Assembly: GCA_049696015.1 (NCBI GenBank)
Contig: JBAVTG010000156.1
Span: 1 to 26,800, forward strand
From: JANMEX01 sp049696015
GTDB lineage: Bacteria; Pseudomonadota; Alphaproteobacteria; Rhizobiales; Rhizobiaceae
Reading direction: 5' to 3'
Length of the DNA stretch: 26,800 nucleotides
Shown: positions 14,212-22,511 of the stretch, one piece after another
Layout of the letters: every line of letters starts with the position of its first letter
How positions within the stretch are numbered: position 1 is the stretch's first letter
Notes under the pieces: model-generated
Told to the model about the DNA's origin: nothing
What the model saw: the letters and a program-made list of their open reading frames with translations, nothing else
The model's database searches: none
Translations under genes and position numbers: made by a program

Positions 14212-14313
14212 ATTCCAATCTGTGTTGCAGCGCACGCTTGTGCCTTGTGGCCGTCAAATCACCGTTTCCGGTTTTGGCGCTTGTGTTCATTAAGATCAGG
14301 GGGCCAAAGCCTT

Positions 14314-14652
14314 ATGAAAATCGTGATGGCAGTCATCAAGCCATTCAAGCTGGACGAGGTGCGTGAAGCCCTTACCGCTATTGGCATTCAAGGCCTCACC
14401 GTAACCGAAGTGAAGGGTTACGGCCGGCAAAAGGGGCATACGGAGATTTACCGCGGCGCTGAATATGCCGTGTCTTTCCTGCCCAAGCTCAAGATCGAAA
14501 TGGCTGTGTCCACTGACATGGTCGACAAGGCCATCGAGGCGATCACCGGCGCGGCCAAGACCGGCCAGATCGGCGACGGCAAGATCTTCGTTTATCCGCT
14601 CGAACATGCCGTGCGTATCCGCACCGGCGAGAAAGACAATGAGGCGCTTTGA
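14314..14652 (+). CDS. glnK: Nitrogen regulatory PII protein GlnK
   Basis: Trimeric cytoplasmic sensor of 2-oxoglutarate, ATP/ADP and glutamine status; it binds AmtB to block ammonium uptake when nitrogen is plentiful. 112 residues, the exact PII length. MKIVMAVIKPFKLDEVREAL opens the family fold, the T-loop carries the uridylylation Tyr51 (YRGAEYAVSF), and GDGKIFVYPLEHAVRIRTGE closes it. The ATG at 14314 has AGGGGG 10 nt upstream; frames starting earlier are rejected. It sits 36 nt ahead of amtB, the canonical pair, and the sigma-54-like promoter upstream implies nitrogen-limitation control. Confidence 0.97.
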   Translation: MKIVMAVIKPFKLDEVREALTAIGIQGLTVTEVKGYGRQKGHTEIYRGAEYAVSFLPKLKIEMAVSTDMVDKAIEAITGAAKTGQIGDGKIFVYPLEHAVRIRTGEKDNEAL

Positions 14653-14688
14653 GCGGCTCGAACGGTTTTTGCAAAGGAATATGAACCC

Positions 14689-16098
14689 ATGACCAAGAAT
14701 TTTCTCAAGGCAGGTGCGGCAGGAGGGTTAATCGCTCTTTTGTTCGCCTATCCTGCGCTGGCGCAGGACGCCGCCGTTGCAGCAGCACCTGCGGCTGAAG
14801 CTGCTGCCCCTGTCGCTGACAAGGGCGATACCGCCTGGATGCTGATTTCAACCATCCTTGTCATCCTCATGACCATCCCGGGTCTTGCCCTGTTCTATGG
14901 CGGCCTGGTGCGCGCCAAGAACATGCTGTCCATCCTGATGCAGGTTCTGGCCGGTTTCTCGATGATCGCGCTGCTTTGGGTGATCTACGGCTATACGCTC
15001 GCCTTCACTGGCGCGGGCACGGCGGCTGACGCCACCGCGCTGACGCCATTCATCGGCGGCCTTTCCAAACTGTTTCTGGCCGGCGTTGGTCCGGAATCAT
15101 TGGTCGAAACCTTCACCAAGGGCGTTTACATTCCTGAGCTGACCTTCGTCGTGTTCCAGCTGACGTTCGCTGCCATTACCCCGGCGCTGATCATTGGCGC
15201 TGTGGCAGAGCGCATGCGCTTTGCCTCGGTGATGCTGTTCCTGGCCATCTGGTTCACCTTCTCCTATCTGCCGATCGCCCACATGGTCTGGTGGTGGGGC
15301 GGCCCGTCGGCTGCTGACGCGCCTGCCGGCTATCTCTTCGGTCTTGGCGCGCTTGACTTTGCCGGCGGCACGGTTGTTCACATCAATGCCGGTGTCGCCG
15401 GTCTGATTGCAGCTATTGTTGTCGGTCCGCGCGTTGGCTTTGGCAAAGAAAACATGGCGCCGCACAATCTGACTTTCACCATCATCGGCGCATGCCTTCT
15501 GTGGGTCGGCTGGTTCGGATTCAATGCCGGCTCCAACCTTGAAGCCAACGGCCTGACGGCTCAGGCGCTTCTCAACACGATCACGGCAACGGCTGCTGCT
15601 GCACTTGCCTGGTCGGCTGCAGAGCGCGTGCTGCGCGGTCATGCATCCGCTCTTGGCGCCGCATCCGGTGCAGTTGCAGGTCTTGTTGCGATCACCCCGG
15701 CTGCCGGACTTGCAGGCACCATGGGCGCGATCATCCTTGGCGCGGTGGCAGGCGTTGTCTGCCTCTGGGCAGTGATCTCGCTGAAGCCGATCTTCAAGTA
15801 TGACGACTCGCTCGACGTGTTCGGCGTGCATGGCGTTGGCGGCATTGTCGGCGCGCTTGGCACAGCCATCGTCGCATCGCCAGCCCTCAACGGCTTTGGT
15901 GTTGGCGGTGCGGACTATTCGATCAGCGGGCAGTTCACCATCCAGGCGACTGCTGTGATTGTCGCCATCGTCTGGTCGGCCGTCGTTTCGATTGTTGCGC
16001 TCTACATCGTCAAGGCAATCCTTGGCCTGCGGCTCACCGAAGCCCAGGAGCGCGAAGGCCTCGACATCTCCTCGCACGGCGAGCGCGCCTACAATTGA
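14689..16098 (+). CDS. amtB: Ammonium transporter AmtB
   Basis: Trimeric inner-membrane ammonium channel, 469 residues. An N-terminal signal peptide (1-25, ending ALA) is followed by an Ala-rich linker and 11 spans. Conserved features are LALFYGGLVRAKNMLS, the Asp223 region ALDFAGGTVVHINAG with the first pore His231, and VHGVGGIVGAL with the second His381. The C-terminal tail GLRLTEAQEREGLDISSHGERAY is the region that contacts GlnK. AAAGGA lies 10 nt before the ATG. A Rho-independent terminator is found 80 nt after the stop. Co-expressed with glnK. Confidence 0.97.
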   Translation: MTKNFLKAGAAGGLIALLFAYPALAQDAAVAAAPAAEAAAPVADKGDTAWMLISTILVILMTIPGLALFYGGLVRAKNMLSILMQVLAGFSMIALLWVIYGYTLAFTGAGTAADATALTPFIGGLSKLFLAGVGPESLVETFTKGVYIPELTFVVFQLTFAAITPALIIGAVAERMRFASVMLFLAIWFTFSYLPIAHMVWWWGGPSAADAPAGYLFGLGALDFAGGTVVHINAGVAGLIAAIVVGPRVGFGKENMAPHNLTFTIIGACLLWVGWFGFNAGSNLEANGLTAQALLNTITATAAAALAWSAAERVLRGHASALGAASGAVAGLVAITPAAGLAGTMGAIILGAVAGVVCLWAVISLKPIFKYDDSLDVFGVHGVGGIVGALGTAIVASPALNGFGVGGADYSISGQFTIQATAVIVAIVWSAVVSIVALYIVKAILGLRLTEAQEREGLDISSHGERAYN

Positions 16099-16178
16099 TA
16101 TCCAAGAATCGGGGGCGGCGCAGGCCGCCTCCACTTCTCCCGTCGCGATTGACACTTCCGGTGAAGATCGCCAACTCA

Positions 16179-16205
16179 GGGCCCGGGAAACCGGGTCCGT
16201 TTTTT
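16179..16205 (+). terminator. Rho-independent terminator after amtB
   Basis: Eight-pair stem with one G-U between GGGCCCGG (16179-16186) and CCGGGTCC (16191-16198), GAAA tetraloop, then six Ts (16200-16205). It separates glnK-amtB from the second amt gene, which therefore probably has its own promoter. Confidence 0.92.
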
Positions 16206-16333
16206 GTCTATTAATGCGGCAGTTGCACAGTGCCGTGTCTAAAAAACAGGCATCTTCATAATATTTCAGCAGGCCGCCTCAAAAAACATCAACGCATTGC
16301 CGTTTGGCATGGTTTTTGGATTGTGCGCACGGG

Positions 16334-16353
16334 GCGCTTGCCCCAACAAGCGC
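16334..16353 (+). promoter_or_regulatory. Hairpin in the leader of the second amt gene
   Basis: GCGCTTG (16334-16340) and CAAGCGC (16347-16353) are a perfect 7-bp stem with loop CCCCAA, ending 37 nt before the ATG at 16391. No T-run follows, so a regulatory or protein-binding role is as likely as a terminator. No promoter of convincing quality is visible between 16206 and 16333. Confidence 0.4.
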
Positions 16354-16390
16354 GGACAAAAAGATCCGCAGCACAAACGGGACGGGGCTG

Positions 16391-17617
16391 ATGACTGCCA
16401 ATCCAATCGGAAACGATGTGTTTTTCGTGCTTTTGGGCGCGATTCTGGTGTTTGCCATGCATGGCGGATTTGCCTTCCTTGAAGCGGGAACCGTGCGCCA
16501 CAAAAATCAGGTCAACGCACTGGTCAAAATCATCGCCGATTTTGCCATATCAACGACGGTTTACTTCCTGATCGGGTACTTTGTCGCCTATGGTGTTCAC
16601 TTCTTCCATTCGGCGGCAACGCTGAGCGGCGGGGAGGGACAGGCGTTTTTGCCGCAAGGCTTCAGCCTGGTGAAGTTTTTCTTCCTGGCGACATTTGCGG
16701 CAGCGGTTCCGGCCATCATCTCTGGCGGCATCGCCGAGCGGATGCGGTTCGAGCCGCAACTAATTGCCACGGCGATTTTGGTGGGCCTTGCCTATCCGTT
16801 TTTCGAAGGCATTGTCTGGAACGGCAATTTTGGCATTCAGGAGTTTTTCAAACAGACTTTTGGCTTTGCATTCCATGATTTTGCCGGATCGATTGTCGTC
16901 CATGCCGTTGGCGGCTGGATTGCGCTGGGTGCGGTTGTCACACTTGGACCCAGGCTCGGGCGTTACTTGAAGTCCGGCAAATCGGTCGGGATTCCGCCCT
17001 CGTCCATTCCGTGGCTGGCGCTTGGCTCGTGGCTTTTGTGCACCGGATGGTTCGGCTTTAACGTCATGAGTTCGCAATCGGTTGCCACCGCCTCCGGACT
17101 CGTGGCGATGAATTCGCTGATGGCCATGGTCGGCGGCATCCTTGTTGCCGCATGGGCGGGACGCAGCGACCCCGGCTTCATCCACAATGGCGCGCTGGCG
17201 GGGCTTGTTGCCGTCTGTGCCGGTTCGGACCTTTTCCACCCGGTTGGCGCATTCGTTGTTGGCGGTGCAGCCGGGTTCATCTTTGTCCGGGGTTTCCATT
17301 GGTGTCAGGAAAAGCTGAAGATCGATGACGTGCTGGGTGTCTGGCCGTTGCACGGGCTGTGCGGCCTGTGGGGCGGCATTGCCGCCGGCATTTTCGGCCA
17401 GCAGGCGCTTGGCGGCATGGGCGGCGTCTCTTTGCCGGTTCAGATCATCGGCAGCATTGGCGGCGCGGTCTATGCTGCGGCGGTCGGATTTATGCTCTAT
17501 GGCGCGCTCAAACGGTTTGTTGGACTGCGCTTGACAGATGAGCAGGAAATGCGCGGCGCGGATTTGTCGATCCACAAGATCGGCGCCAATCCGGAAAGCG
17601 AAATCCGCGGCCAGTAA
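16391..17617 (+). CDS. Second Amt-family ammonium transporter
   Basis: 408 residues with about 11 spans and no separate signal peptide. It belongs to a different Amt subgroup from the upstream AmtB: HGGFAFLEAGTVRHKNQVN replaces the FYGGLVRAKN form. Key residues are kept: Asp163 in FHDFAGSIVVHAVGG with His171, and His321 in PLHGLCGLWGG, so transport is expected. The tail GLRLTDEQEMRGADLSIHKIGA is conserved as well. ATG at 16391 is preferred to 16304 because GGACGGGG lies just upstream and the family starts here. A terminator separates it from amtB, suggesting independent control. Not a sensor fusion: no extra domain is present. Confidence 0.93.
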   Translation: MTANPIGNDVFFVLLGAILVFAMHGGFAFLEAGTVRHKNQVNALVKIIADFAISTTVYFLIGYFVAYGVHFFHSAATLSGGEGQAFLPQGFSLVKFFFLATFAAAVPAIISGGIAERMRFEPQLIATAILVGLAYPFFEGIVWNGNFGIQEFFKQTFGFAFHDFAGSIVVHAVGGWIALGAVVTLGPRLGRYLKSGKSVGIPPSSIPWLALGSWLLCTGWFGFNVMSSQSVATASGLVAMNSLMAMVGGILVAAWAGRSDPGFIHNGALAGLVAVCAGSDLFHPVGAFVVGGAAGFIFVRGFHWCQEKLKIDDVLGVWPLHGLCGLWGGIAAGIFGQQALGGMGGVSLPVQIIGSIGGAVYAAAVGFMLYGALKRFVGLRLTDEQEMRGADLSIHKIGANPESEIRGQ

Positions 17618-17700
17618 ATTCTGCCGGGAACATGTTCAACTGATGACTGGCAGCCACCCCTGTGTGTTCGCGCTTTTTAAGCATTCGCCAACAGGCATGG

Positions 17701-17744
17701 TTAACAGGCTCTTTACCATCCTCCCGTAGGGTCGGGCCGGAATC
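17701..17744 (+). promoter_or_regulatory. CtrA-like box and GANTC site upstream of ftsK
   Basis: TTAA-N7-TTTA with following CC (17701-17717) resembles the CtrA site TTAA-N7-TTAA with one mismatch. GAATC at 17740-17744 is a CcrM (GANTC) methylation site. Both fit cell-cycle control of ftsK in alphaproteobacteria, but each is short enough to arise by chance. Confidence 0.35.
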
Positions 17745-17746
17745 TG

Positions 17747-17778
17747 CCGTGATAGCGCGGCGGCTTACGGCATCACGG
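17747..17778 (+). other. Inverted repeat overlapping the ftsK ribosome binding region
   Basis: CCGTGAT (17747-17753) and ATCACGG (17772-17778) form a 7-bp stem with an 18-nt loop, directly before the GGGG and the ATG at 17789. Folding would occlude the ribosome binding site. Confidence 0.4.
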
Positions 17779-17788
17779 GGTATCGGAC

Positions 17789-20398
17789 ATGCGTCCTCAA
17801 AGTTCGGCGGCGTACGCAACACGGGAAGTGCGGCAGGGAGTGAACGGCTTCCTCTGGCGGCAGGCTGAGGCGCTGTTCGGCGTCTTGCTGATGGCGGGCG
17901 TTCTGGCGGCCATTGCCGCACTTGGCACCTGGAGCGTTGCCGATCCGTCTTTCAGCCACGCCACCGGCAACATTCCGGTCAATGCCCTCGGCCATGCCGG
18001 TGCGATTTTTGCCGATTTGTCGATGCAATTCCTGGGTCTGGCCAGCGTGCCCGTGCTGGTGCCAGTCTTGTTAGCCGGGTTCCGGCTGGCGCGCGGCCGG
18101 GGCATTTCCAACCGTTCGCGGCGGATGCTGGCCTTGATCGGCGGCGCGATCTGCATGTCAGCGGTCTTTGCCGCATTTAATCCGCCCGCAACATGGCCGC
18201 TGCCGGTCGGCGTCGGCGGCGTGATTGGTGATCTTCTGCTCAAGATTCCCGGCGCATTCTCGTCAACTGGCTATCCGCAGGGACTATTTGCTGTTTTGTC
18301 GGGCGTTGTGCTTGCAGGCCCGGCGCTTTGGCTGCTGGCCTATGCGGGCGCTTTGACCGGAAGCGCTGCGCCGGCGGCAAATCCGCAGGCCAAGCGCAAG
18401 CAGACGGTTACTGAGGAGGAAGACGATCTCTTCGAAGATGAAGAAGAAGGCCGGTTCCTGGCGCTCGGTGCGCTTGCCCATTATTGGTATGCGTTGCGCG
18501 GCTTTGTTGCACGGCTCGCGGGTTCATTTGCTTCACGGCGGGGCAGCGAGGCTGACGAGATGTTTGCGCCTGCAGCCAAACAGGCGCGCCGATCAGCGGC
18601 CGCCGATGAATTGAATGACGATGAAGACCGCAATCTCGATGACATGGTGCGTGCGCCGCGCCGACGGCAGGAACCTGCGTTCGCTCTTGGCGGCCAGGTT
18701 TCGCAACCCGACGTCAGCGATGATGATGATTTTGACGACATGATGATCGATGCGCCGTCGCCCCGCATGGGCGGGCGGGCAGCGCCTGTCAATGGCTTGC
18801 GTATAGAAACAGAAGTTGCACGGCCCAAACCCGGATCGCGGGTAAGCCGTGAGGCGCAGCAGACGCTCCTGGCTGCGGACGGCTATGAAAAGCCGTCGCT
18901 GCATTTGCTGGCCGAGCCGAAAAATGTCGTGAAGGACGCATCGCTTTCCAAAGATGCGCTGGAGCAGAATGCCCGCAACCTTGAAGGCGTACTGGATGAT
19001 TTCGGCGTGCGCGGCGAAATCATCCAGGTGCGTCCGGGACCTGTTGTCACGCTTTATGAGCTGGAACCTGCGCCCGGCATCAAATCCTCCCGGGTGATCG
19101 GTCTTGCTGACGACATCGCCCGCTCGATGAGCGCGATTGCCGCACGTGTGGCTGTTGTGCCGGGAAGGAACGCAATCGGCATCGAATTGCCGAACCAGCG
19201 CCGCGAGACGGTTTACTTGCGCGAAATGCTGGCATCCCAGGATTTTGAGGCCTCCAAAGCCAAACTTGGCCTGGCGCTGGGCAAGACCATCAACGGTGAA
19301 CCGGTGATCGCCGACCTTGCCAAGATGCCGCATGTTCTGGTTGCCGGAACCACCGGTTCGGGCAAGTCCGTTTCGATCAACACGATGATCCTGTCGCTGC
19401 TCTACCGGATGACGCCGGCCGAATGCCGCCTGATCATGATTGACCCAAAAATGCTGGAACTGTCAGTCTATGACGGCATTCCGCATTTGTTGACGCCGGT
19501 CGTGACCGATCCGAAGAAGGCAGTGGTTGCGCTCAAATGGACGGTCAAGGAGATGGAAGACCGCTATCGCAAGATGTCAAAAGTTGGCGTTCGCAACATT
19601 GACGGCTTCAACCAGCGGGTCAAACAAGCGCAGGAAACCGGCGAACAGGCCACGCGCACGGTGCAGACCGGTTTTGACCGGCATACTGGCGAGGCAATTT
19701 ACGAAACCGAGAACATCGAACTCAAGCACATGCCTTACATCGTCGTCCTGATCGACGAAATGGCCGACCTGATGATGGTCGCGGGCAAGGATATTGAAGG
19801 CGCGGTTCAGCGTCTGGCGCAGATGGCGCGTGCAGCTGGCATACATGTCATCATGGCCACACAACGCCCGTCCGTTGATGTGATCACCGGCACGATCAAG
19901 GCGAATTTCCCGACCCGCATATCGTTTCAGGTCACATCGAAGATCGACTCGCGCACCATTCTTGGCGAAATGGGGGCAGAGCAGCTGCTCGGCCAGGGCG
20001 ACATGCTCTATATGGCCGGCGGCGGGCGCATCCAGCGTGTGCACGGACCGTTCGTTTCCGATGACGAAGTCGAGAAGGTTGTCGCCCATCTCAAGCTGCA
20101 GGGCGCGCCGGAATATCTGGAATCGATCACTGCGGATGATGACGAAGATGATGAAGACGGCGGCGGCCCGCTTGGCACATCGAACCTGTCGGATTCTGAT
20201 GATCCCTATGACCAGGCAGTCGCCATCGTGCTGCGTGACAAAAAGGCATCGACTTCCTACATCCAGCGCCGCATGGGCATTGGCTATAACCGCGCCGCCT
20301 CGTTGATCGAGCGGATGGAGCAGGAAGGCATCGTCGGGCCTGCCAACCAGACTGGCAAGCGCGACATCCTGGTGCCGACCGAAGACGACATGATGTGA
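17789..20398 (+). CDS. ftsK: DNA translocase FtsK
   Basis: Septum-anchored DNA pump that clears chromosome termini at division and activates XerCD dimer resolution. 869 residues. About four membrane spans lie in residues 25-190. An acidic linker (about 205-340, with EEEDDLFEDEEEG and several DD/EE clusters) is followed by the FtsK/SpoIIIE motor, with Walker A GTTGSGKS near residue 520, Walker B VVLIDEMADLM near 655, and the C-terminal gamma winged helix (about 805-865, YIQRRMGIGYNRAASLIERM) that reads KOPS-type sequences. The linker is far shorter than in E. coli, as usual for alphaproteobacteria. The upstream region has a CtrA-like box and an inverted repeat near the start. Confidence 0.97.
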   Translation: MRPQSSAAYATREVRQGVNGFLWRQAEALFGVLLMAGVLAAIAALGTWSVADPSFSHATGNIPVNALGHAGAIFADLSMQFLGLASVPVLVPVLLAGFRLARGRGISNRSRRMLALIGGAICMSAVFAAFNPPATWPLPVGVGGVIGDLLLKIPGAFSSTGYPQGLFAVLSGVVLAGPALWLLAYAGALTGSAAPAANPQAKRKQTVTEEEDDLFEDEEEGRFLALGALAHYWYALRGFVARLAGSFASRRGSEADEMFAPAAKQARRSAAADELNDDEDRNLDDMVRAPRRRQEPAFALGGQVSQPDVSDDDDFDDMMIDAPSPRMGGRAAPVNGLRIETEVARPKPGSRVSREAQQTLLAADGYEKPSLHLLAEPKNVVKDASLSKDALEQNARNLEGVLDDFGVRGEIIQVRPGPVVTLYELEPAPGIKSSRVIGLADDIARSMSAIAARVAVVPGRNAIGIELPNQRRETVYLREMLASQDFEASKAKLGLALGKTINGEPVIADLAKMPHVLVAGTTGSGKSVSINTMILSLLYRMTPAECRLIMIDPKMLELSVYDGIPHLLTPVVTDPKKAVVALKWTVKEMEDRYRKMSKVGVRNIDGFNQRVKQAQETGEQATRTVQTGFDRHTGEAIYETENIELKHMPYIVVLIDEMADLMMVAGKDIEGAVQRLAQMARAAGIHVIMATQRPSVDVITGTIKANFPTRISFQVTSKIDSRTILGEMGAEQLLGQGDMLYMAGGGRIQRVHGPFVSDDEVEKVVAHLKLQGAPEYLESITADDDEDDEDGGGPLGTSNLSDSDDPYDQAVAIVLRDKKASTSYIQRRMGIGYNRAASLIERMEQEGIVGPANQTGKRDILVPTEDDMM

Positions 20399-20405
20399 CC
20401 AAAAT

Positions 20406-20443
20406 CCGCCCGGTTCGCGCCACATCAGCGCCACACCGGGCGG
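20406..20443 (+). terminator. Possible terminator or mRNA-end hairpin after ftsK
   Basis: CCGCCCGGT (20406-20414) pairs exactly with ACCGGGCGG (20435-20443) with a 20-nt loop, 8 nt after the ftsK stop. There is no T-run, so it may only partly terminate or act as a processing and stability element between ftsK and lolA. Confidence 0.5.
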
Positions 20444-20482
20444 CTATCAAGACCCGATATTAAAGCTGCCGGAGGCATGTAT

Positions 20483-21148
20483 ATGACCAAATTTATAGCA
20501 AATACTGCAACCAAGCGCCTGTCGCGCCGCCTGTTTCTGGCCGGCGCGGGCGGAATTGCCCTTTCGGCGATGGGCTTGAGCGCTCCGGCAGCTGCGGCTG
20601 CAGGCGGCGCGTCAGTGGATGCCATTGCCAAACACTTCTCAGGCGTCAAAACCGTTACCGGAGAATTTGTGCAGTTTGGCCCGCGCGGCGAACAGACGGG
20701 CGGCACATTCTACATCGCCCGCCCGGGCAAAATCCGGTTCAACTATGAAAAACCCTCGCCAATCCGCGTCATCGCCGATGGCAAGTCGGTTGTGGTGAAC
20801 AACAAGAAGCTGGACACGTGGGACATCTATCCGCTCGACAAGACACCGCTGAAACTGCTGCTGTCTGAGAACATCGATTTCTCCGGCGACAAGGTCAAGT
20901 CGGTCAAGGAAGAGTCGGATCTGACGACTATTGTGATGACCGACAAGAAGATCTTCGGCAATGCCAAGATCACGATGATGTTTGATCCGAAAAACTATGA
21001 ACTGCGGCAGTGGACCATCACTGATGCGCAGGGTCTCGACACAACCGTGATGATCTTCAACACCAAAGAAGGTGTGAAGTTTGAGCCGAAGATGTTTGAA
21101 ATCGACTACATCCGCGTGTCCCGCGCCAATGAGAAGCGCAACAAGTAG
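20483..21148 (+). CDS. lolA: Outer-membrane lipoprotein carrier LolA-like protein, Tat signal
   Basis: Periplasmic chaperone carrying lipoproteins from the Lol ABC transporter to the outer membrane. 221 residues. The N-terminus has a twin-arginine signal, SRRLFLAGAGG (14-24), followed by an Ala-rich cleavage region near residue 40. The mature domain has VKTVTGEFVQFGPRGEQTGGTFYIARPGKIRFNYEKPSP, the LolA hallmark. ATG at 20483 has GGAGG with a 7-nt spacer; the ATG at 20477 is too close to it. Family members with this signal are common in alphaproteobacteria. It follows ftsK by 84 nt. Confidence 0.92.
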   Translation: MTKFIANTATKRLSRRLFLAGAGGIALSAMGLSAPAAAAAGGASVDAIAKHFSGVKTVTGEFVQFGPRGEQTGGTFYIARPGKIRFNYEKPSPIRVIADGKSVVVNNKKLDTWDIYPLDKTPLKLLLSENIDFSGDKVKSVKEESDLTTIVMTDKKIFGNAKITMMFDPKNYELRQWTITDAQGLDTTVMIFNTKEGVKFEPKMFEIDYIRVSRANEKRNK

Positions 21149-21187
21149 CGAGCAATCGCCGGCGCATAACCGTCGAACCTTGCGTTG

Positions 21188-21217
21188 ATGGCGCGGCGCT
21201 GGCATGGTCCGCGCCAT
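21188..21217 (+). promoter_or_regulatory. Stem-loop burying the xthA start codon
   Basis: ATGGCGCGG (21188-21196) pairs perfectly with CCGCGCCAT (21209-21217). The last two bases, AT, belong to the preferred xthA start codon at 21216, and another in-frame ATG (21204) lies inside the 12-nt loop. It could control initiation or start choice. Confidence 0.55.
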
Positions 21218-22025
21218 GTCAAAACAGCCTTTCAAAATCGCCACATGGAATATCAATTCAGTCCGCCTGCGGCGGACGATTGTCGAAAATTTCCTCGCTG
21301 AACACAGACCTGATGTCCTGTGCCTTCAGGAGATCAAATGCCGTGACGAAGAGTTCCCGGCAGAGGCTTTCGCTGCTGCGGGTTACACGCATCAGGCAAT
21401 CTGCGGCCAGAAGGCCTACCACGGCGTGGCCATCCTTTCGCGCCATCCGCTCGAAAAGACGGGCCAAGAAAAGTTTTGCGGCATTGAAGACAGCCGGCAC
21501 GTTTCGGCATTGGCCAACGTGAAAGGCAAGCTGGTGCACATTCACAATTTCTATGTGCCGGCGGGCGGCGATGAACCTGATCCGGTGATCAATCCGAAGT
21601 TTCGGCACAAACTGGATTTCGTTGAAGAAATGCGGCGCATCCGGCCGGAGCATCCCAAAGCGCCGTCCATTCTGGTTGGCGATTTGAATATCGCGCCGCT
21701 TGAACATGACGTGTGGGGCCACAAGGAACTGTTGAAAGTGGTCAGCCATACGCCTGTGGAAACATCGGGCTTTGAATCCATGCGCAAGGATGGCGGATGG
21801 GTGGATTTGATGCGCGTTCACGCGCCCGAGCCTGAAAAACTCTACACTTGGTGGAGCTACCGCGCCGCCGACTGGAAAATCTCAAACCGCGGACGGCGTC
21901 TTGACCATATCTGGTCTTCGCCAGACCTGACAGAAAAGCTTTCCGGCATTCAAATCCTGAAGGAAGCCCGCGATTGGGACAAGCCATCGGACCATGTGCC
22001 GGTTATCGCTTCGTTTGGTCTTTAG
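21216..22025 (+). CDS. xthA: Exodeoxyribonuclease III (AP endonuclease) XthA
   Basis: Mg-dependent enzyme that cuts at abasic sites and removes 3' blocks in base-excision repair. 269 residues from ATG at 21216 (MSKQPFKIATWNINSVRLR); an in-frame ATG at 21204 adds four residues. The endonuclease/exonuclease/phosphatase fold motifs are intact: ATWNINSVR, LCLQEIK with the metal Glu, GDLNIAP, RLDHIWSS and SDHVPV at the end. No clear ribosome binding site is visible and the start lies in a stable stem, so initiation may be structure-controlled. It follows lolA by 67 nt and converges on the cNMP-binding gene. Confidence 0.93.
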   Translation: MSKQPFKIATWNINSVRLRRTIVENFLAEHRPDVLCLQEIKCRDEEFPAEAFAAAGYTHQAICGQKAYHGVAILSRHPLEKTGQEKFCGIEDSRHVSALANVKGKLVHIHNFYVPAGGDEPDPVINPKFRHKLDFVEEMRRIRPEHPKAPSILVGDLNIAPLEHDVWGHKELLKVVSHTPVETSGFESMRKDGGWVDLMRVHAPEPEKLYTWWSYRAADWKISNRGRRLDHIWSSPDLTEKLSGIQILKEARDWDKPSDHVPVIASFGL

Positions 22026-22028
22026 CCG

Positions 22029-22484
22029 TTAGTCCTGAAAGCGGCGTTCGAGCTTTGTGATCTTGTTGATCATTGCGCCAAAATTTGCCGCGAGCTGGGC
22101 ATGCAAGCGGGCGGCCAGATCAGGATACTCGTCCAAGACCCGGCGCACCAGCAAACGGGAAATGCGGATGACCTGGCAATCGGTGGCGCACACGGCCCCG
22201 GTCTGCCGCTCAACTGGCGCAATAAGCGCGAGTTCGCCCAGTAACGAGCCCTGGTTTACCGTTGAAACGATGCTGCGGCTCGCATCGCGATCCTTGACAA
22301 GATTGACGCTGCCTTTGACGATGAGAAAGCCGCAGTCGCCGGACTCTCCCTCGCGGAAAAGTTCCCGGCCCTTGTTCATGGCCATGTGCTCGGTGCCGAA
22401 CGCGATGAGCCGCAACTGCTCGGACGTGAAGCCCTGAAACAGCGGCACTTGCGCAAGGGCGCGCACGTCGTCTTCAATGGCCAT
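22029..22484 (-). CDS. Stand-alone cyclic nucleotide-binding domain protein (Crp/Fnr-like, no HTH)
   Basis: 151 residues from ATG at 22484, which has GGGGG about 5 nt upstream. The protein is essentially one cNMP-binding beta-roll: LFQGFTSEQLRLIA, GRELFREGESGDCGFLIVKGSVNLVKD, and GSLLGELALIAPVERQTGAVCATDCQVIRIS with the phosphate-binding-cassette-like GELALI...RQTGA. A C-terminal helix follows but no helix-turn-helix, so it probably is not a DNA-binding regulator by itself. Its ligand is unknown. It lies 27 nt after cenR on the same strand and is probably co-transcribed with it. Confidence 0.9.
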   Translation of the reverse strand: MAIEDDVRALAQVPLFQGFTSEQLRLIAFGTEHMAMNKGRELFREGESGDCGFLIVKGSVNLVKDRDASRSIVSTVNQGSLLGELALIAPVERQTGAVCATDCQVIRISRLLVRRVLDEYPDLAARLHAQLAANFGAMINKITKLERRFQD

Positions 22485-22511
22485 GAAGGCCCCCAATCAG
22501 CATGACCGCGC

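Noticed and set aside
16304..16390. N-terminal extension of the second amt gene from ATG 16304
   Set aside because: The extension contains a hairpin, lacks a ribosome binding site and is absent from the family start; GGACGGGG before 16391 fits better.
17628..17637. GAACATGTTC perfect palindrome, considered as a LexA box
   Set aside because: Alphaproteobacterial LexA sites are GTTC-N7-GTTC, and no such pair is present here; the 10-bp palindrome may be chance.
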